Shown here one piece after another: positions 56,391 through 64,000 of a stretch of 64,000 bases of DNA. The translations under genes were made by a program, and so were the position numbers. The notes under the pieces are model-generated. The model made no database searches, was not told the origin of the DNA, and saw only the letters and a program-made list of their open reading frames with translations. The DNA lies in assembly GCA_009664345.1 (NCBI GenBank), contig CP043547.1, forward strand, positions 1-64,000, written 5' to 3'. Within the stretch, counting starts at the first letter, position 1. Each line of letters begins with the position of its first letter. Source of the stretch: Planctomycetales bacterium 10988. Lineage in GTDB: Bacteria > Planctomycetota > Planctomycetia > Pirellulales > Pb10988.

Positions 56391-56876
56391 TTACTCTTCT
56401 TCGTTTTCTACATCGTTGGTTTCTTCTTGGGATTCTGCTTCCGGTTGGGAAGGATCGAGATATCCGACCGAACCATCAGTCACCACGGGTCCCCCTTCCG
56501 GTGTGAAGGGAACTTCCTTGGCATCACCCCAAAGATTTTCCAAGTCGTAATACTCCCGCATTTCATCGCTGAAGAGATGAATGACGACCGAGCCATAATC
56601 AAGCAGAATCCATTGGCTGGCATCATACCCTTCAATTCCCATCCGGCGATCACCGAGATCGTCTTCCAAGGCATGATCAATCTCTTCGCTCATGGCGTGC
56701 AATTGCCGGCGGCTGCTCCCAGTCGCAATCACGAAATAATCGAAAATGGCGGTTTGATTTCTCATATCGAGAATCAAAATATTCTGGCCACGGTTATCAT
56801 GGGCCACTTGAGCAGCGGTTTTGGCGAGTAATAAAGCACGTTCGGTCGCGGCTTGGGAGGAAGTCGTTTCAATAAT
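56391..56876 (-). CDS. rsfS: Ribosomal silencing factor RsfS
   Basis: RsfS (Iojap family) binds ribosomal protein L14 and blocks subunit joining under starvation. Core blocks are NILILDMRNQTAIFDYFVIATGSSRRQLHAMSEEI, RMGIEGYDASQWILLDYGSVVIHLF and REYYDLENLWGDAKEV. The nearest common start (GTG 56807) would delete the conserved first helix. Extending in frame to ATT at 56876 recovers it (RALLLAKTAAQVAHDNRGQN) and puts AAGGAG eight bases upstream. No ATG, GTG or TTG occurs between. The C-terminus has ~35 extra acidic residues. An ATT start would parallel infC. Confidence 0.85.
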   Translation of the reverse strand: MIETTSSQAATERALLLAKTAAQVAHDNRGQNILILDMRNQTAIFDYFVIATGSSRRQLHAMSEEIDHALEDDLGDRRMGIEGYDASQWILLDYGSVVIHLFSDEMREYYDLENLWGDAKEVPFTPEGGPVVTDGSVGYLDPSQPEAESQEETNDVENEEE

Positions 56877-57222
56877 GGCTCAATCTCCTTGAATGAATTG
56901 GATCGGGTGTTTTCTTCCTGAATAAGAGAAGTTTTCGCAATCACGGCAATTTCCCTTTTCTCATTCATCTATTTTAAACAGAAGCAAAATTATTGCCACT
57001 GGTTCGCTTTCAAGCTGGAAGAAGAAAAAAGAAAATCGCACTCCCCAAATGCAACTGAGTTGTAAAATGGCCTACAAGAGGGTATTCTATTAGTTTACGG
57101 CTTCTGCGAGAGACCCGCCATTGAATTCCAAGGGTCACTCCTGGAAATGCCGTAGTCTGGTCCGGAAGCCTCTCGGACTTCCCCCAACTAATTGTTATCT
57201 CCCGCTTCCAGGAGTTTCGTCT

Positions 57223-57936
57223 ATGTCGGATGTGGAAACGAGTTCCGCTTCCTCAGCGGAGTCCCCGATCTTAACGCTTGAGGACATCCAGATGAGTTAT
57301 CAGCAACCGAATGGCAATCGTCTTCCGGTGCTCGAAATTGAACAATTCCAGCTAAACCCCAGTGAGCAATGTGTCTTGATTGGGGAAAGTGGAAGTGGAA
57401 AGACGACGCTTTTGAATTTAATTTCGGGGATTCGCTTGCCGGATTCCGGCGTTGTTCGCATTCGCAATCTCGATATTACCCGGCTGAGTGAAGCGGGGCG
57501 GGACCGCTTTCGGGCGGATCATATCGGGGTCGTTTTTCAAACCTTCAACTTGATGCCGGGTTTTACGGGGTTGGAAAATGTCCTGCTGGCGATGCGTTTT
57601 GCCAGTGGGCGAGTCAATCACAAGCTTGCCGAGGAATTAATGGATCGGGTAGGGATGTCCCATCGCTTGCATCATGTTCCTGAAAAAATGAGTGTCGGGG
57701 AACAACAGAGAGTGGCGGTGGCCCGAGCCTTGGCGAATCACCCATCTTTGATTATTGCCGATGAACCGACTGCGAATGTCGATCGCAAAAATCAACAAGC
57801 GGTCGTCGATCTGATTCGAAACACCTGCGAAGAACGTTCGATTGCCCTGTTAATGGTTACCCATGCGGAGGAAGTTGCCAAACAATTTGACCGGGTGGAC
57901 TCTTTGGAAACTTTGAATGGGGCGGTGAAAGTATGA
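57223..57936 (+). CDS. ABC transporter ATP-binding protein (LolD/MacB type)
   Basis: An ATPase of 237 residues for an FtsX-like exporter or lipoprotein-release-type transporter. Walker A is GESGSGKT (55-62), the Q-loop Gln is 106 (VVFQTFNLMPGFTGLENV), the signature is SVGEQ (157-161) instead of SGGQ, and Walker B is IIADEPTA (177-184). The frame opens at 57121, but ATG 57223 has AGGAG eight bases upstream and starts with the usual short leader. It overlaps the permease gene by four bases (ATGA) and is the first gene of the operon ending at 62741. Confidence 0.93.
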   Translation: MSDVETSSASSAESPILTLEDIQMSYQQPNGNRLPVLEIEQFQLNPSEQCVLIGESGSGKTTLLNLISGIRLPDSGVVRIRNLDITRLSEAGRDRFRADHIGVVFQTFNLMPGFTGLENVLLAMRFASGRVNHKLAEELMDRVGMSHRLHHVPEKMSVGEQQRVAVARALANHPSLIIADEPTANVDRKNQQAVVDLIRNTCEERSIALLMVTHAEEVAKQFDRVDSLETLNGAVKV

Positions 57937-59288
57937 GTCTTTGGAAAATTGCTTGGCGAAGTATTCAACAACGCGGAATCGGCTCTATTTTGACGATTCT
58001 CTCTTTGAGTCTCACGGTGATGCTGGTAGTCGTGACCATTCTGGCTTATGGAGTTCTCGGCGACTATTTCAATCGTAACTCTCAGCTAGGATACAACTTA
58101 CTGATTGGTGCCAAAGGGAGCCGTTTGCAATTGGTGATGAATTCGGTCTATCACCTTGATCAGCCGATTGAAAATGTCCCTTGGGATTTTTACGAGAAAT
58201 TCACTACTAATGGCGACTGGGGAAAGAGCGAAGATATTCAGATTGAGCATGCCATTCCGCTTTGTTTGGGAGATTCTTACGAAGGCTTTCGCGTCGTCGG
58301 CACAACCCCGGAGATGTTCGACGATTTTTATTACAGCCAAGATCATAAGTATGAATTCGCTGATGGCCGGAACTTTAAGCAGAATCATTTTTATGAAGCG
58401 GTGATTGGCTCACTCGTTGCGGAACGCCTTGGTTTTAAAGCGGGCGATACTTTTGAACCGACGCATGGGGTTTCTGGAGACGGTATTGTTCACGATAGTT
58501 TTGAAATCGTCGGCATTCTCAAACCAACCGGCACGCCAAATGATCGGGCACTCTTTGTGAATATGGAAGGCTTTTTTCTTCTAGAGGGGCATGCCAAGCT
58601 CCCAGAGGACGAAGAAGAAACAGAGGCAGCCGACGAAGGCGAATCGGAAACATCCGAAACCGAAGAGGCACCAGTAGGACCTGAAGGGGAACCGATCTTA
58701 CAGCCGAATGGAGGAGTGCAACCGCCTCCTTTGCCCAAGTCTCAGCGGGAAGTCACCGCGATTTTATTGCGAGCACCGCTCTTTTCTGCGATTTCTTTAC
58801 AACATGAAATCAACAAAGGAAACGTCGCCCAAGCTGTTGCCCCGATGCGAGTGATTGGGAAGTTGATGGAAGAATATGTCAAACCCATGCGGACACTTTT
58901 GCTGGCGATGGCCATTTTTATTGTTGGAGTATCGAGCCTCAGTGTCTTGATTGGGATTTATAATTCGATGGCTCAACGTAAGCGGGAGATTGCCATCATG
59001 CGGGCCTTGGGGGCTCGCCGGGATTTAGTGATGGTGATCATTCTTTGCGAATCCCTGATTTTAAATCTTGCCGGGGGACTCTTTGGCTGGCTTCTCGGTC
59101 ATGGGCTTCTTCAAGCGATGAGTCCCTTGATTGAATCCTATACCGGGGTCATGACCGGCTTTTTTGATTTTCATCTAGCCGAACTCCTGTTGATTCCCGG
59201 CATGATTCTCTTGGCAACGATTGTGGGGATTATTCCAGCATTAACCGCTTATCGAACGGATGTCGCGGATTCGTTGCAGACCCGTTAA
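57933..59288 (+). CDS. FtsX-like ABC permease (MacB/LolC type)
   Basis: A 451-residue permease. One membrane helix (about 17-40) anchors a large periplasmic domain, and three more helices follow at about 330-355, 375-400 and 415-440, as in FtsX/MacB permeases. The coupling loop SMAQRKREIAIMRALGA (about 346) is typical. The periplasmic domain contains an acidic, Glu/Pro-rich insert at 218-260. It pairs with the preceding ATPase through ATGA overlap. LolC-like lipoprotein sorting, macrolide/peptide export or cell-wall signalling are all possible. Confidence 0.9.
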   Translation: MSLWKIAWRSIQQRGIGSILTILSLSLTVMLVVVTILAYGVLGDYFNRNSQLGYNLLIGAKGSRLQLVMNSVYHLDQPIENVPWDFYEKFTTNGDWGKSEDIQIEHAIPLCLGDSYEGFRVVGTTPEMFDDFYYSQDHKYEFADGRNFKQNHFYEAVIGSLVAERLGFKAGDTFEPTHGVSGDGIVHDSFEIVGILKPTGTPNDRALFVNMEGFFLLEGHAKLPEDEEETEAADEGESETSETEEAPVGPEGEPILQPNGGVQPPPLPKSQREVTAILLRAPLFSAISLQHEINKGNVAQAVAPMRVIGKLMEEYVKPMRTLLLAMAIFIVGVSSLSVLIGIYNSMAQRKREIAIMRALGARRDLVMVIILCESLILNLAGGLFGWLLGHGLLQAMSPLIESYTGVMTGFFDFHLAELLLIPGMILLATIVGIIPALTAYRTDVADSLQTR

Positions 59289-59442
59289 AGGAGGTCGATC
59301 AGAGAGGAACAAATTCTCGATCAACCGAACTTTTACCCTCTTAAATACGCATCAAGTAGAGTAAACTTATCGAAGTTACGAATGGCTAATAAAGAAAATC
59401 TGTCCCCACGATCAATGTCCGCAAGGCGAAAGTTGACTGTCT

Positions 59443-61314
59443 ATGATTGGCATTTTGGCAAAAAATCGCTCAACTTGTCTTTTTTCTCCTTTTTCGCAGA
59501 AGTGCAAGCTTCAACGCTTTCTACTCTTCGGATTGGGGATGCTTGCGATGTTGGGAAGTTTCCACCAACGTGCCTTGGCTTGTCCCTTTTGTGAAGCAAC
59601 GCAACCGACGCTCAGCGAAGAAGTTGCACAATCTCAGGTCGCCTGCCTTGCAGAGATTTTACCTACGAAACTTTCTTCGGAACCAACGATCGAACCGGAG
59701 GCCGAGGAAGGTCAGCTTGAACAACTCTCCGCCGATCAAGAGGAAGATTTCCCCGGCAGAAGAACCTTTCGTGTGCTGGAGATTCTCAAAGGGGACGGAA
59801 AAATCAAAGTAGGCGATGAGCTGCAACTTCTTTTCCTTTATGAAGTTGAGCCAAAAAGCAAGTTCTTGCTCGTTGCCAAAAAAGAACAAATCGCCGGTGA
59901 GTTTATCCCCTCGGCTTCTCCCAATGCGGGTGAAAGTGAAGAGCAAACGACAGCCGAGAGCGACCCGAGCGAGGAAACTTCAGAACCAACGGAAGACCCT
60001 GAGAAAGTAGGCGGCTACTGGTGGGAACCCGTTGCTCTGGGAGCAGGCGGGGCGGAATACATTCAAAAAGTGATGCAACTGAAAGTGGAAGGAAGCAAGC
60101 GGCTTTCCTTCTTCCTGGAGTATCTGGAAGACCCGAATACCCTGATCGCCAATGATGCTTACAACGAATTTGCGATCACCTCGTATGAGGATTTGAAAGG
60201 TCTCAAAGGCGAACTTGATGCCAACTTCTTAGTCGAGCGAGTCAAAGATTCGAAAACGAGGAGTGCCCTCCGCCGGTTGTATTGCACCATGTTGGGGGTT
60301 TGTGGAAGTGAAGAACAAGTTCCCGCCTTGGAAGATTTGTTGAAAAATCCTGAACAAGACAAAACCCTGCGGCTTACCCTCGATGCCTTGATCGCTTGCT
60401 ATTTGACATTAAAAGGAGAAGGCGGTCTGGAGTTGATCGAAAAGCATTATCTCTCCGCCGAAGAGGCTTCTTACTTACAGACCTATTCAGCGGTGATGGC
60501 TTTACGTTTCCATGGAGAAATGAAAGAGACGATCCCTCGCGATCGTTTGGCAAAGACATTGACCGCCTTGTTGGAACAACCCGAGTATGCCGACTTGGTC
60601 GTTCCTGACTTGGCACGCTGGGAATATTGGGAGGTCTTGCCGAAACTGGTCGAACTCTTCCGCCTGGAGAACGATCAAGCCGATTGGCTTCGCCCGGTGA
60701 TTATCAATTTCCTCCGGGTTTGCCCTTTGCCCAAGGCGAAAACCGCCCTGGCCGAGTTGAAGGAGATGGACCCGGAAGCCTACGACCGATCACTCTTTCA
60801 AATGCCGTTCATTGCGAGTGCCGACGAAAATCAAACCGAAGAAGCGTCCGAAAATTCCGCCGCTGCTGAAACGAAAGAGGCTTTGGAAGTAGACAACCAA
60901 ATGGCCGCCAATTCGGCACCGGAGACCACTTCGGAAGAAGCTCCCCAAGACGAAACGATCCCGGTTTTGGAGACAGAACCGCTTACGGAAGGGGAGACCA
61001 TCGTCGGAGAGGATGAATCGGAAAGTGACTCAGAATCTGAAAAATTAAGTGTCGAGGAACGGACTCAAGTTGAAGAAATTACTCTGGCTGCCGGCGATCT
61101 CTCTGCGGAAACTCCGTTGACCTCAGAGGCTCGGCCTTCGTTGACTTCCTCCCCTGGTGGAAGGCCCAAGTTACAAAAGAACCCGCTGGATTGGCTGGAT
61201 TGGAAATTATGGGGCATGGTGGCCTGTGTCTTAGCCTTAGTTGTCATTCGCTGGAAACTCCGCCGTGGGGCGGCCTCGCTTCGATCTTATCCAGTGAAAG
61301 AGGAGAAAAATTAA
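59443..61314 (+). CDS. Exported CPFC-motif membrane-anchored protein
   Basis: Not recognised by function. A 623-residue protein: a basic N-terminus and hydrophobic stretch (about 25-40) form a signal sequence, and a CPFC motif (47-50) lies at the start of the mature part. An OB-like or beta-rich region (RTFRVLEILKG... VGDELQLLFLYEV) follows, then helical repeats of roughly HEAT type (about 235-450). An acidic linker and a C-terminal membrane helix (about 594-612) with a basic tail complete it. The CPFC could bind metal, haem or form disulfides. It lies 154 bases after the ABC permease and abuts the next gene. Confidence 0.75.
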   Translation: MIGILAKNRSTCLFSPFSQKCKLQRFLLFGLGMLAMLGSFHQRALACPFCEATQPTLSEEVAQSQVACLAEILPTKLSSEPTIEPEAEEGQLEQLSADQEEDFPGRRTFRVLEILKGDGKIKVGDELQLLFLYEVEPKSKFLLVAKKEQIAGEFIPSASPNAGESEEQTTAESDPSEETSEPTEDPEKVGGYWWEPVALGAGGAEYIQKVMQLKVEGSKRLSFFLEYLEDPNTLIANDAYNEFAITSYEDLKGLKGELDANFLVERVKDSKTRSALRRLYCTMLGVCGSEEQVPALEDLLKNPEQDKTLRLTLDALIACYLTLKGEGGLELIEKHYLSAEEASYLQTYSAVMALRFHGEMKETIPRDRLAKTLTALLEQPEYADLVVPDLARWEYWEVLPKLVELFRLENDQADWLRPVIINFLRVCPLPKAKTALAELKEMDPEAYDRSLFQMPFIASADENQTEEASENSAAAETKEALEVDNQMAANSAPETTSEEAPQDETIPVLETEPLTEGETIVGEDESESDSESEKLSVEERTQVEEITLAAGDLSAETPLTSEARPSLTSSPGGRPKLQKNPLDWLDWKLWGMVACVLALVVIRWKLRRGAASLRSYPVKEEKN

Positions 61315-62043
61315 ATGTCGCGTTTATCCTACGAATCGGCGGGGCCTTCCAAGTTTTCAGGAGCGGTCGCCAGCCAAGATCAAGAAAATCTTGAATATCA
61401 AAACTATCGCGAACTGAATCCCACCGCAGTCGTTTCCCTGTTGTTCGGGGTCATCTCCATTGTGATGTTGATGTTCGTCCCGATCATCACCAGCCCGGCC
61501 TTATATGGAGTCGTTCCGATTTTGGGGCTGCTTCTGGGTGGATATTCTTGGTGGAAAATCCAACGTGATTCCCAAGAGATCGGCGGAAAACCCGTCGCTC
61601 TGGTGGGAATGGTTTGCTGTCTAGCTTCGCTCTCTTTGGGCTGGGGCTGGATGGGCTATGTCTATATGACTGAAGTTCCCGAAGGTTATTTACGTCTCTC
61701 TTATGCTGAACTTCAACCTGGTTACGAAGAAGAGGCGGAGATTCCGGCCACCGCGATCGCATACGACGAAAAGCCTGTTTTCATCAAAGGTTATGTTTAT
61801 CCCGACATGGCTCAAAGCCACGGATTACGACGTTTTGTCCTTTGTCGAGATAACGGCGAATGCTGCTTCGGCGGCCAACCGAAGCTGACCGACATGATTC
61901 AAGTCACGTTGAAAAACACGCAAACGCTCGATTATCACCCTGGAGTTTTTAAAGTCACCGGCCAATTCCGCGTGCAGCATGGATCGGCACTTCATGGCTT
62001 GGGACAGATTTATTATCACCTCGATGAGGCGGAGTTACATTAA
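61315..62043 (+). CDS. DUF4190-like membrane protein with ECCFG domain
   Basis: A 242-residue protein. Three hydrophobic segments in the first half (about 40-120) have a DUF4190-like layout (NPTAVVSLLFGVISIV..., GLLLGGYSWWKI..., VGMVCCLASLSLGW). The C-terminal ~100 residues face outward and carry FVLCRDNGECCFGGQPKLTDMIQV, with C183-C184 in ECCFG (182-186), like DUF3299. It begins right after the preceding stop, with GGAG upstream, and its stop overlaps the next start (TAATG). The domain is repeated in the next gene, so the two probably work together. Confidence 0.8.
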   Translation: MSRLSYESAGPSKFSGAVASQDQENLEYQNYRELNPTAVVSLLFGVISIVMLMFVPIITSPALYGVVPILGLLLGGYSWWKIQRDSQEIGGKPVALVGMVCCLASLSLGWGWMGYVYMTEVPEGYLRLSYAELQPGYEEEAEIPATAIAYDEKPVFIKGYVYPDMAQSHGLRRFVLCRDNGECCFGGQPKLTDMIQVTLKNTQTLDYHPGVFKVTGQFRVQHGSALHGLGQIYYHLDEAELH

Positions 62044-62741
62044 TGCAGAGGCATCAGACTACCTGGTGGAATGGACACCATCCCGGACGTCTCCCGATGA
62101 CTTTTCAACAAATCTTTTATGGCATCGTCGTGATCTGGCTGGCAATTACCTTGCTCGGATGCACGGGGGATGTGCTTTCGAGTTCTTCGGAATTCCCTTC
62201 GCTGGAGACTTTTCCCAATTCAACCGAAGCCCTCTCGGCTCCGAACTCGGCTGTAGAGGAAACTTCCACTACTTCGACAACAGACACTTCTCAACCCTCG
62301 GACACGGGGAAGAAGGGCGATGTCGATCGTTCCACTTCTCGAACAAAGCAAACCCGGCCATCCGGCGGAACGCAGAACATTACCTTTGATACGGTCATGT
62401 TTGAGATGGAGAAGAATGACGAATACTCTCCGGAATTACTGACGGATACCATTCGAAACTTGGACAATCGCCGGGTCGTAGTGCGGGGGTATATGCTGCC
62501 GACGTCGGTCTTCCAGCAAGAAGGAATCAAGCAGTTTGTGCTGGTTCGCGACAATCAAGAATGTTGCTTTGGCCCTGGGGCGATGCTTTACGATTGCATG
62601 ATTGTGAAGATGGCCGCCCAGGAAACGGCGACATTTAGTGTCTTTCCCATGGCGATAGAAGGCACCTTTCGCCTGCATGAATATCGTATCGGCAAACGGC
62701 TATATGGGATCTATCGTCTTGATGATGCCAAGATGCGATAG
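62043..62741 (+). CDS. DUF3299-like putative lipoprotein
   Basis: A 232-residue protein with a hydrophobic N-terminal segment ending in a lipobox LLGC (Cys40), so probably lipid-anchored. A Ser/Thr-rich linker (about 45-110) leads to a DUF3299-like domain: GYMLPTSVFQQEGIKQFVLVRDNQECCFGPGAMLYDCMIV, with C174-C175 in ECCFG (173-177), and a closing VFPMAIEGTFRLHEYRIG. The start overlaps the upstream stop (TAATG); an in-frame ATG at 62097 would give a shorter leader that fits the lipobox better. Last gene of the operon. Function of DUF3299 is not established. Confidence 0.82.
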   Translation: MQRHQTTWWNGHHPGRLPMTFQQIFYGIVVIWLAITLLGCTGDVLSSSSEFPSLETFPNSTEALSAPNSAVEETSTTSTTDTSQPSDTGKKGDVDRSTSRTKQTRPSGGTQNITFDTVMFEMEKNDEYSPELLTDTIRNLDNRRVVVRGYMLPTSVFQQEGIKQFVLVRDNQECCFGPGAMLYDCMIVKMAAQETATFSVFPMAIEGTFRLHEYRIGKRLYGIYRLDDAKMR

Positions 62742-63145
62742 GCTTCTTTTCGAAAGAAATTCGGCTTTCCGACATTTTCGAAAAATTGAGAAATTGATCT
62801 TGTCGCAACGATCCCTTTGTTTTAGTATTCGCCTTCCGTGGATCAAACGCTTCGCATCTATCTATTCACATCAGTGAAATTTGAGGCATTGCTTCTTTCA
62901 CCATTCATCGAAAGAACCCTCGTTTCACTCACCTCTTGTGCGGACGAAGCTATCGATCACCCACGGACCTGGTGGTTGTCAGGCGGTAAGCTGGCGGCAA
63001 CGACCCACTTCAATCGATCACTCGAACCTTAAATCGTTTTCGGAACGATTCATATCTCATTGAATTTGTCTCCTCTTTTCCATTTCTGCTTGTGTCGCTA
63101 AGCGGCTCAAGTGACAAGAAGAGACGTACCCGAAGGGGGAACATC
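62742..63145. other. Intergenic region after the ABC/ECCFG operon
   Basis: 404 bases without a supported gene; short plus-strand frames here have no ribosome-binding site or protein-like composition. It ends with AAGGGGGAACATC, the ribosome-binding site of the next gene. No clear terminator hairpin was found. Confidence 0.4.
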
Positions 63146-64000
63146 ATGGGCTTTCCATTTCATCAGTGGTTCCAAACAAAGACGGAAATCGCGGCACTGG
63201 GTTTGTTGGCTTGTTTAACGTGGTCTTCGCTGGAAGTTGCTCAGGCACAAACGGCCTCGTCACGTTCGCCGCGGACTCGCACAGGGACGCCTGACTTGGT
63301 AATTACCGATGGCGAAACCGTGAGCCATTCCACCCAACGCTCGGTGCAAACCACTCCGGTGGATGGTCCCAGTTCCAAATCTTCCAGTTCACAAAATAAC
63401 GGAAGCCACTATTTTTATTCGGCTTCTCAACGCACCTCTTCTAGTGGATGGCGTCGCTCTTCGCAAACGCCTCAGTTCGCAGCGGCCGTCCAATCTCAAC
63501 CTAGCCCTTGGAATGATGCGGAAGTCATTCCCAGTGGCGAAGTGGTTTGGGACGGACAACCTTATCAAGGCGTTGGTTATTCCGAAGCGGAGTTTGTCGG
63601 CTGTGATCCCGGTCGTGTTGGTTGCGATCCTTGCCAATCGACGGGTTGCGGCTGTGGAAGCTTTGGCTGTGATGAATGTCAAAACTGGATCGGCCCGAAC
63701 GATCAAGATGTGTACTGCGGCCGATCTTGCCAAAGCATCTGTGATGGTTGGCACTGGGCTCAGGACTTAACGCTCTTCAGTGGTTCGCATGGTTTCAAAG
63801 GCCCCTTGGATTTAGGTCGCAATGGAAACTTCGGAATTCACTACGGAATCAATTGGGCCTTTCCGTTCTGGCATCGATATGGAATCGGTGCCCAAGTCGG
63901 TGGGCGCGTGACTCATAGCAACTTTTCCGGCGATGGTCTTGTCATCAACGACGACGATCACCGCACCCAATACTTCAGCACGGTCGGTTTCTTTCGACGA
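63146..64000 (+). CDS. Cys-rich secreted protein, DUF6666-like (3' end missing)
   Basis: The frame runs off the end of the window after 285 codons. It starts at ATG behind AAGGGGG, with a signal peptide whose core is ALGLLACLTW, cleavage near AQA-Q. A Ser/Thr-rich linker leads to a cysteine cluster with CDPG, CDPC, CGCG, CDEC and CGRSC, then a beta-rich region (FSGSHGFKGPLDLGRNGNFGIHYG, GIGAQVGGRVTHSNFSGDG) typical of planctomycete outer-surface proteins of the DUF6666 type. A porin- or adhesin-like beta-barrel is possible. Function unknown. Confidence 0.7.
   Translation, partial: MGFPFHQWFQTKTEIAALGLLACLTWSSLEVAQAQTASSRSPRTRTGTPDLVITDGETVSHSTQRSVQTTPVDGPSSKSSSSQNNGSHYFYSASQRTSSSGWRRSSQTPQFAAAVQSQPSPWNDAEVIPSGEVVWDGQPYQGVGYSEAEFVGCDPGRVGCDPCQSTGCGCGSFGCDECQNWIGPNDQDVYCGRSCQSICDGWHWAQDLTLFSGSHGFKGPLDLGRNGNFGIHYGINWAFPFWHRYGIGAQVGGRVTHSNFSGDGLVINDDDHRTQYFSTVGFFRR

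Noticed and set aside
62838-63063. Small plus-strand frames in the gap before the Cys-rich protein
   Set aside because: Overlapping short frames without ribosome-binding sites or conserved features.

Overview
The window looks like chromosomal DNA of a planctomycete (Planctomycetota, most likely a Pirellulales-type genome). Evidence: an ECF sigma factor coupled to a DUF1549/DUF1553 protein with a DUF1501 protein behind it; two FHA proteins with very long acidic tails; DUF3299-like ECCFG proteins; a Tat-exported DUF3500 protein; a Cys-rich secreted protein resembling the planctomycete DUF6666 group; and many single genes scattered on both strands. No phage, insertion sequence, CRISPR array or plasmid functions were seen. 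Family names are from memory and motif reading, not from searches.

Layout. 0-5 kb: FHA protein, MFS transporter, Pro-rich secreted protein. 5-8.6 kb: an HTH-EIIA fusion with a coupled unknown gene, a Kdo/InaA-type kinase, holB and tRNA-Thr(CGU). 8.8-13.3 kb: DUF3500 protein, mutM, trpB-trpA. 14.4-19.5 kb: a giant FHA/acidic-repeat gene split by a one-base deletion inside a 15-bp tandem repeat. 19.6-27.8 kb: SUKH-like, DinB-like, patatin, a GTPase plus DUF2868-like membrane pair, DUF423, ECF sigma. 29.1-33.5 kb: ECF sigma / anti-sigma-like DUF1549-DUF1553 fusion / DUF1501. 33.8-38.4 kb: GH38-like protein, cmk, plsC. 38.3-47.1 kb: tandem kinase-pseudokinase, ABC-2 permease, thioredoxin-fold secreted protein, VWA membrane protein. 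47.3-54.3 kb: CpsB/YwqE-type PHP phosphatase, ferredoxin-trkA pair, permuted-papain exported protein, secreted unknown, histidine phosphatase. 55-57 kb: nucleotide-sugar epimerase, a possible ACG-start small gene, rsfS with an apparent ATT start. 57.2-62.7 kb: a five-gene operon (ABC ATPase, FtsX-like permease, CPFC-motif anchored protein, two ECCFG-domain proteins). 63.1 kb to the end: a truncated Cys-rich secreted protein.

Most notable points. (1) The broken FHA repeat gene: a single missing A converts an acidic EEEVA array into a basic SPRKK tail; restoring it gives one open frame of 1703 residues. (2) rsfS, whose conserved N-terminus is only recovered from an ATT codon with a well-placed Shine-Dalgarno, as in infC. 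(3) A kinase fused to a clearly degenerate second kinase domain. (4) A sigma factor overlapping a membrane protein that may combine anti-sigma and periplasmic DUF1549/DUF1553 modules. (5) The ABC / CPFC / twin-ECCFG operon, a candidate uncharacterised envelope system.
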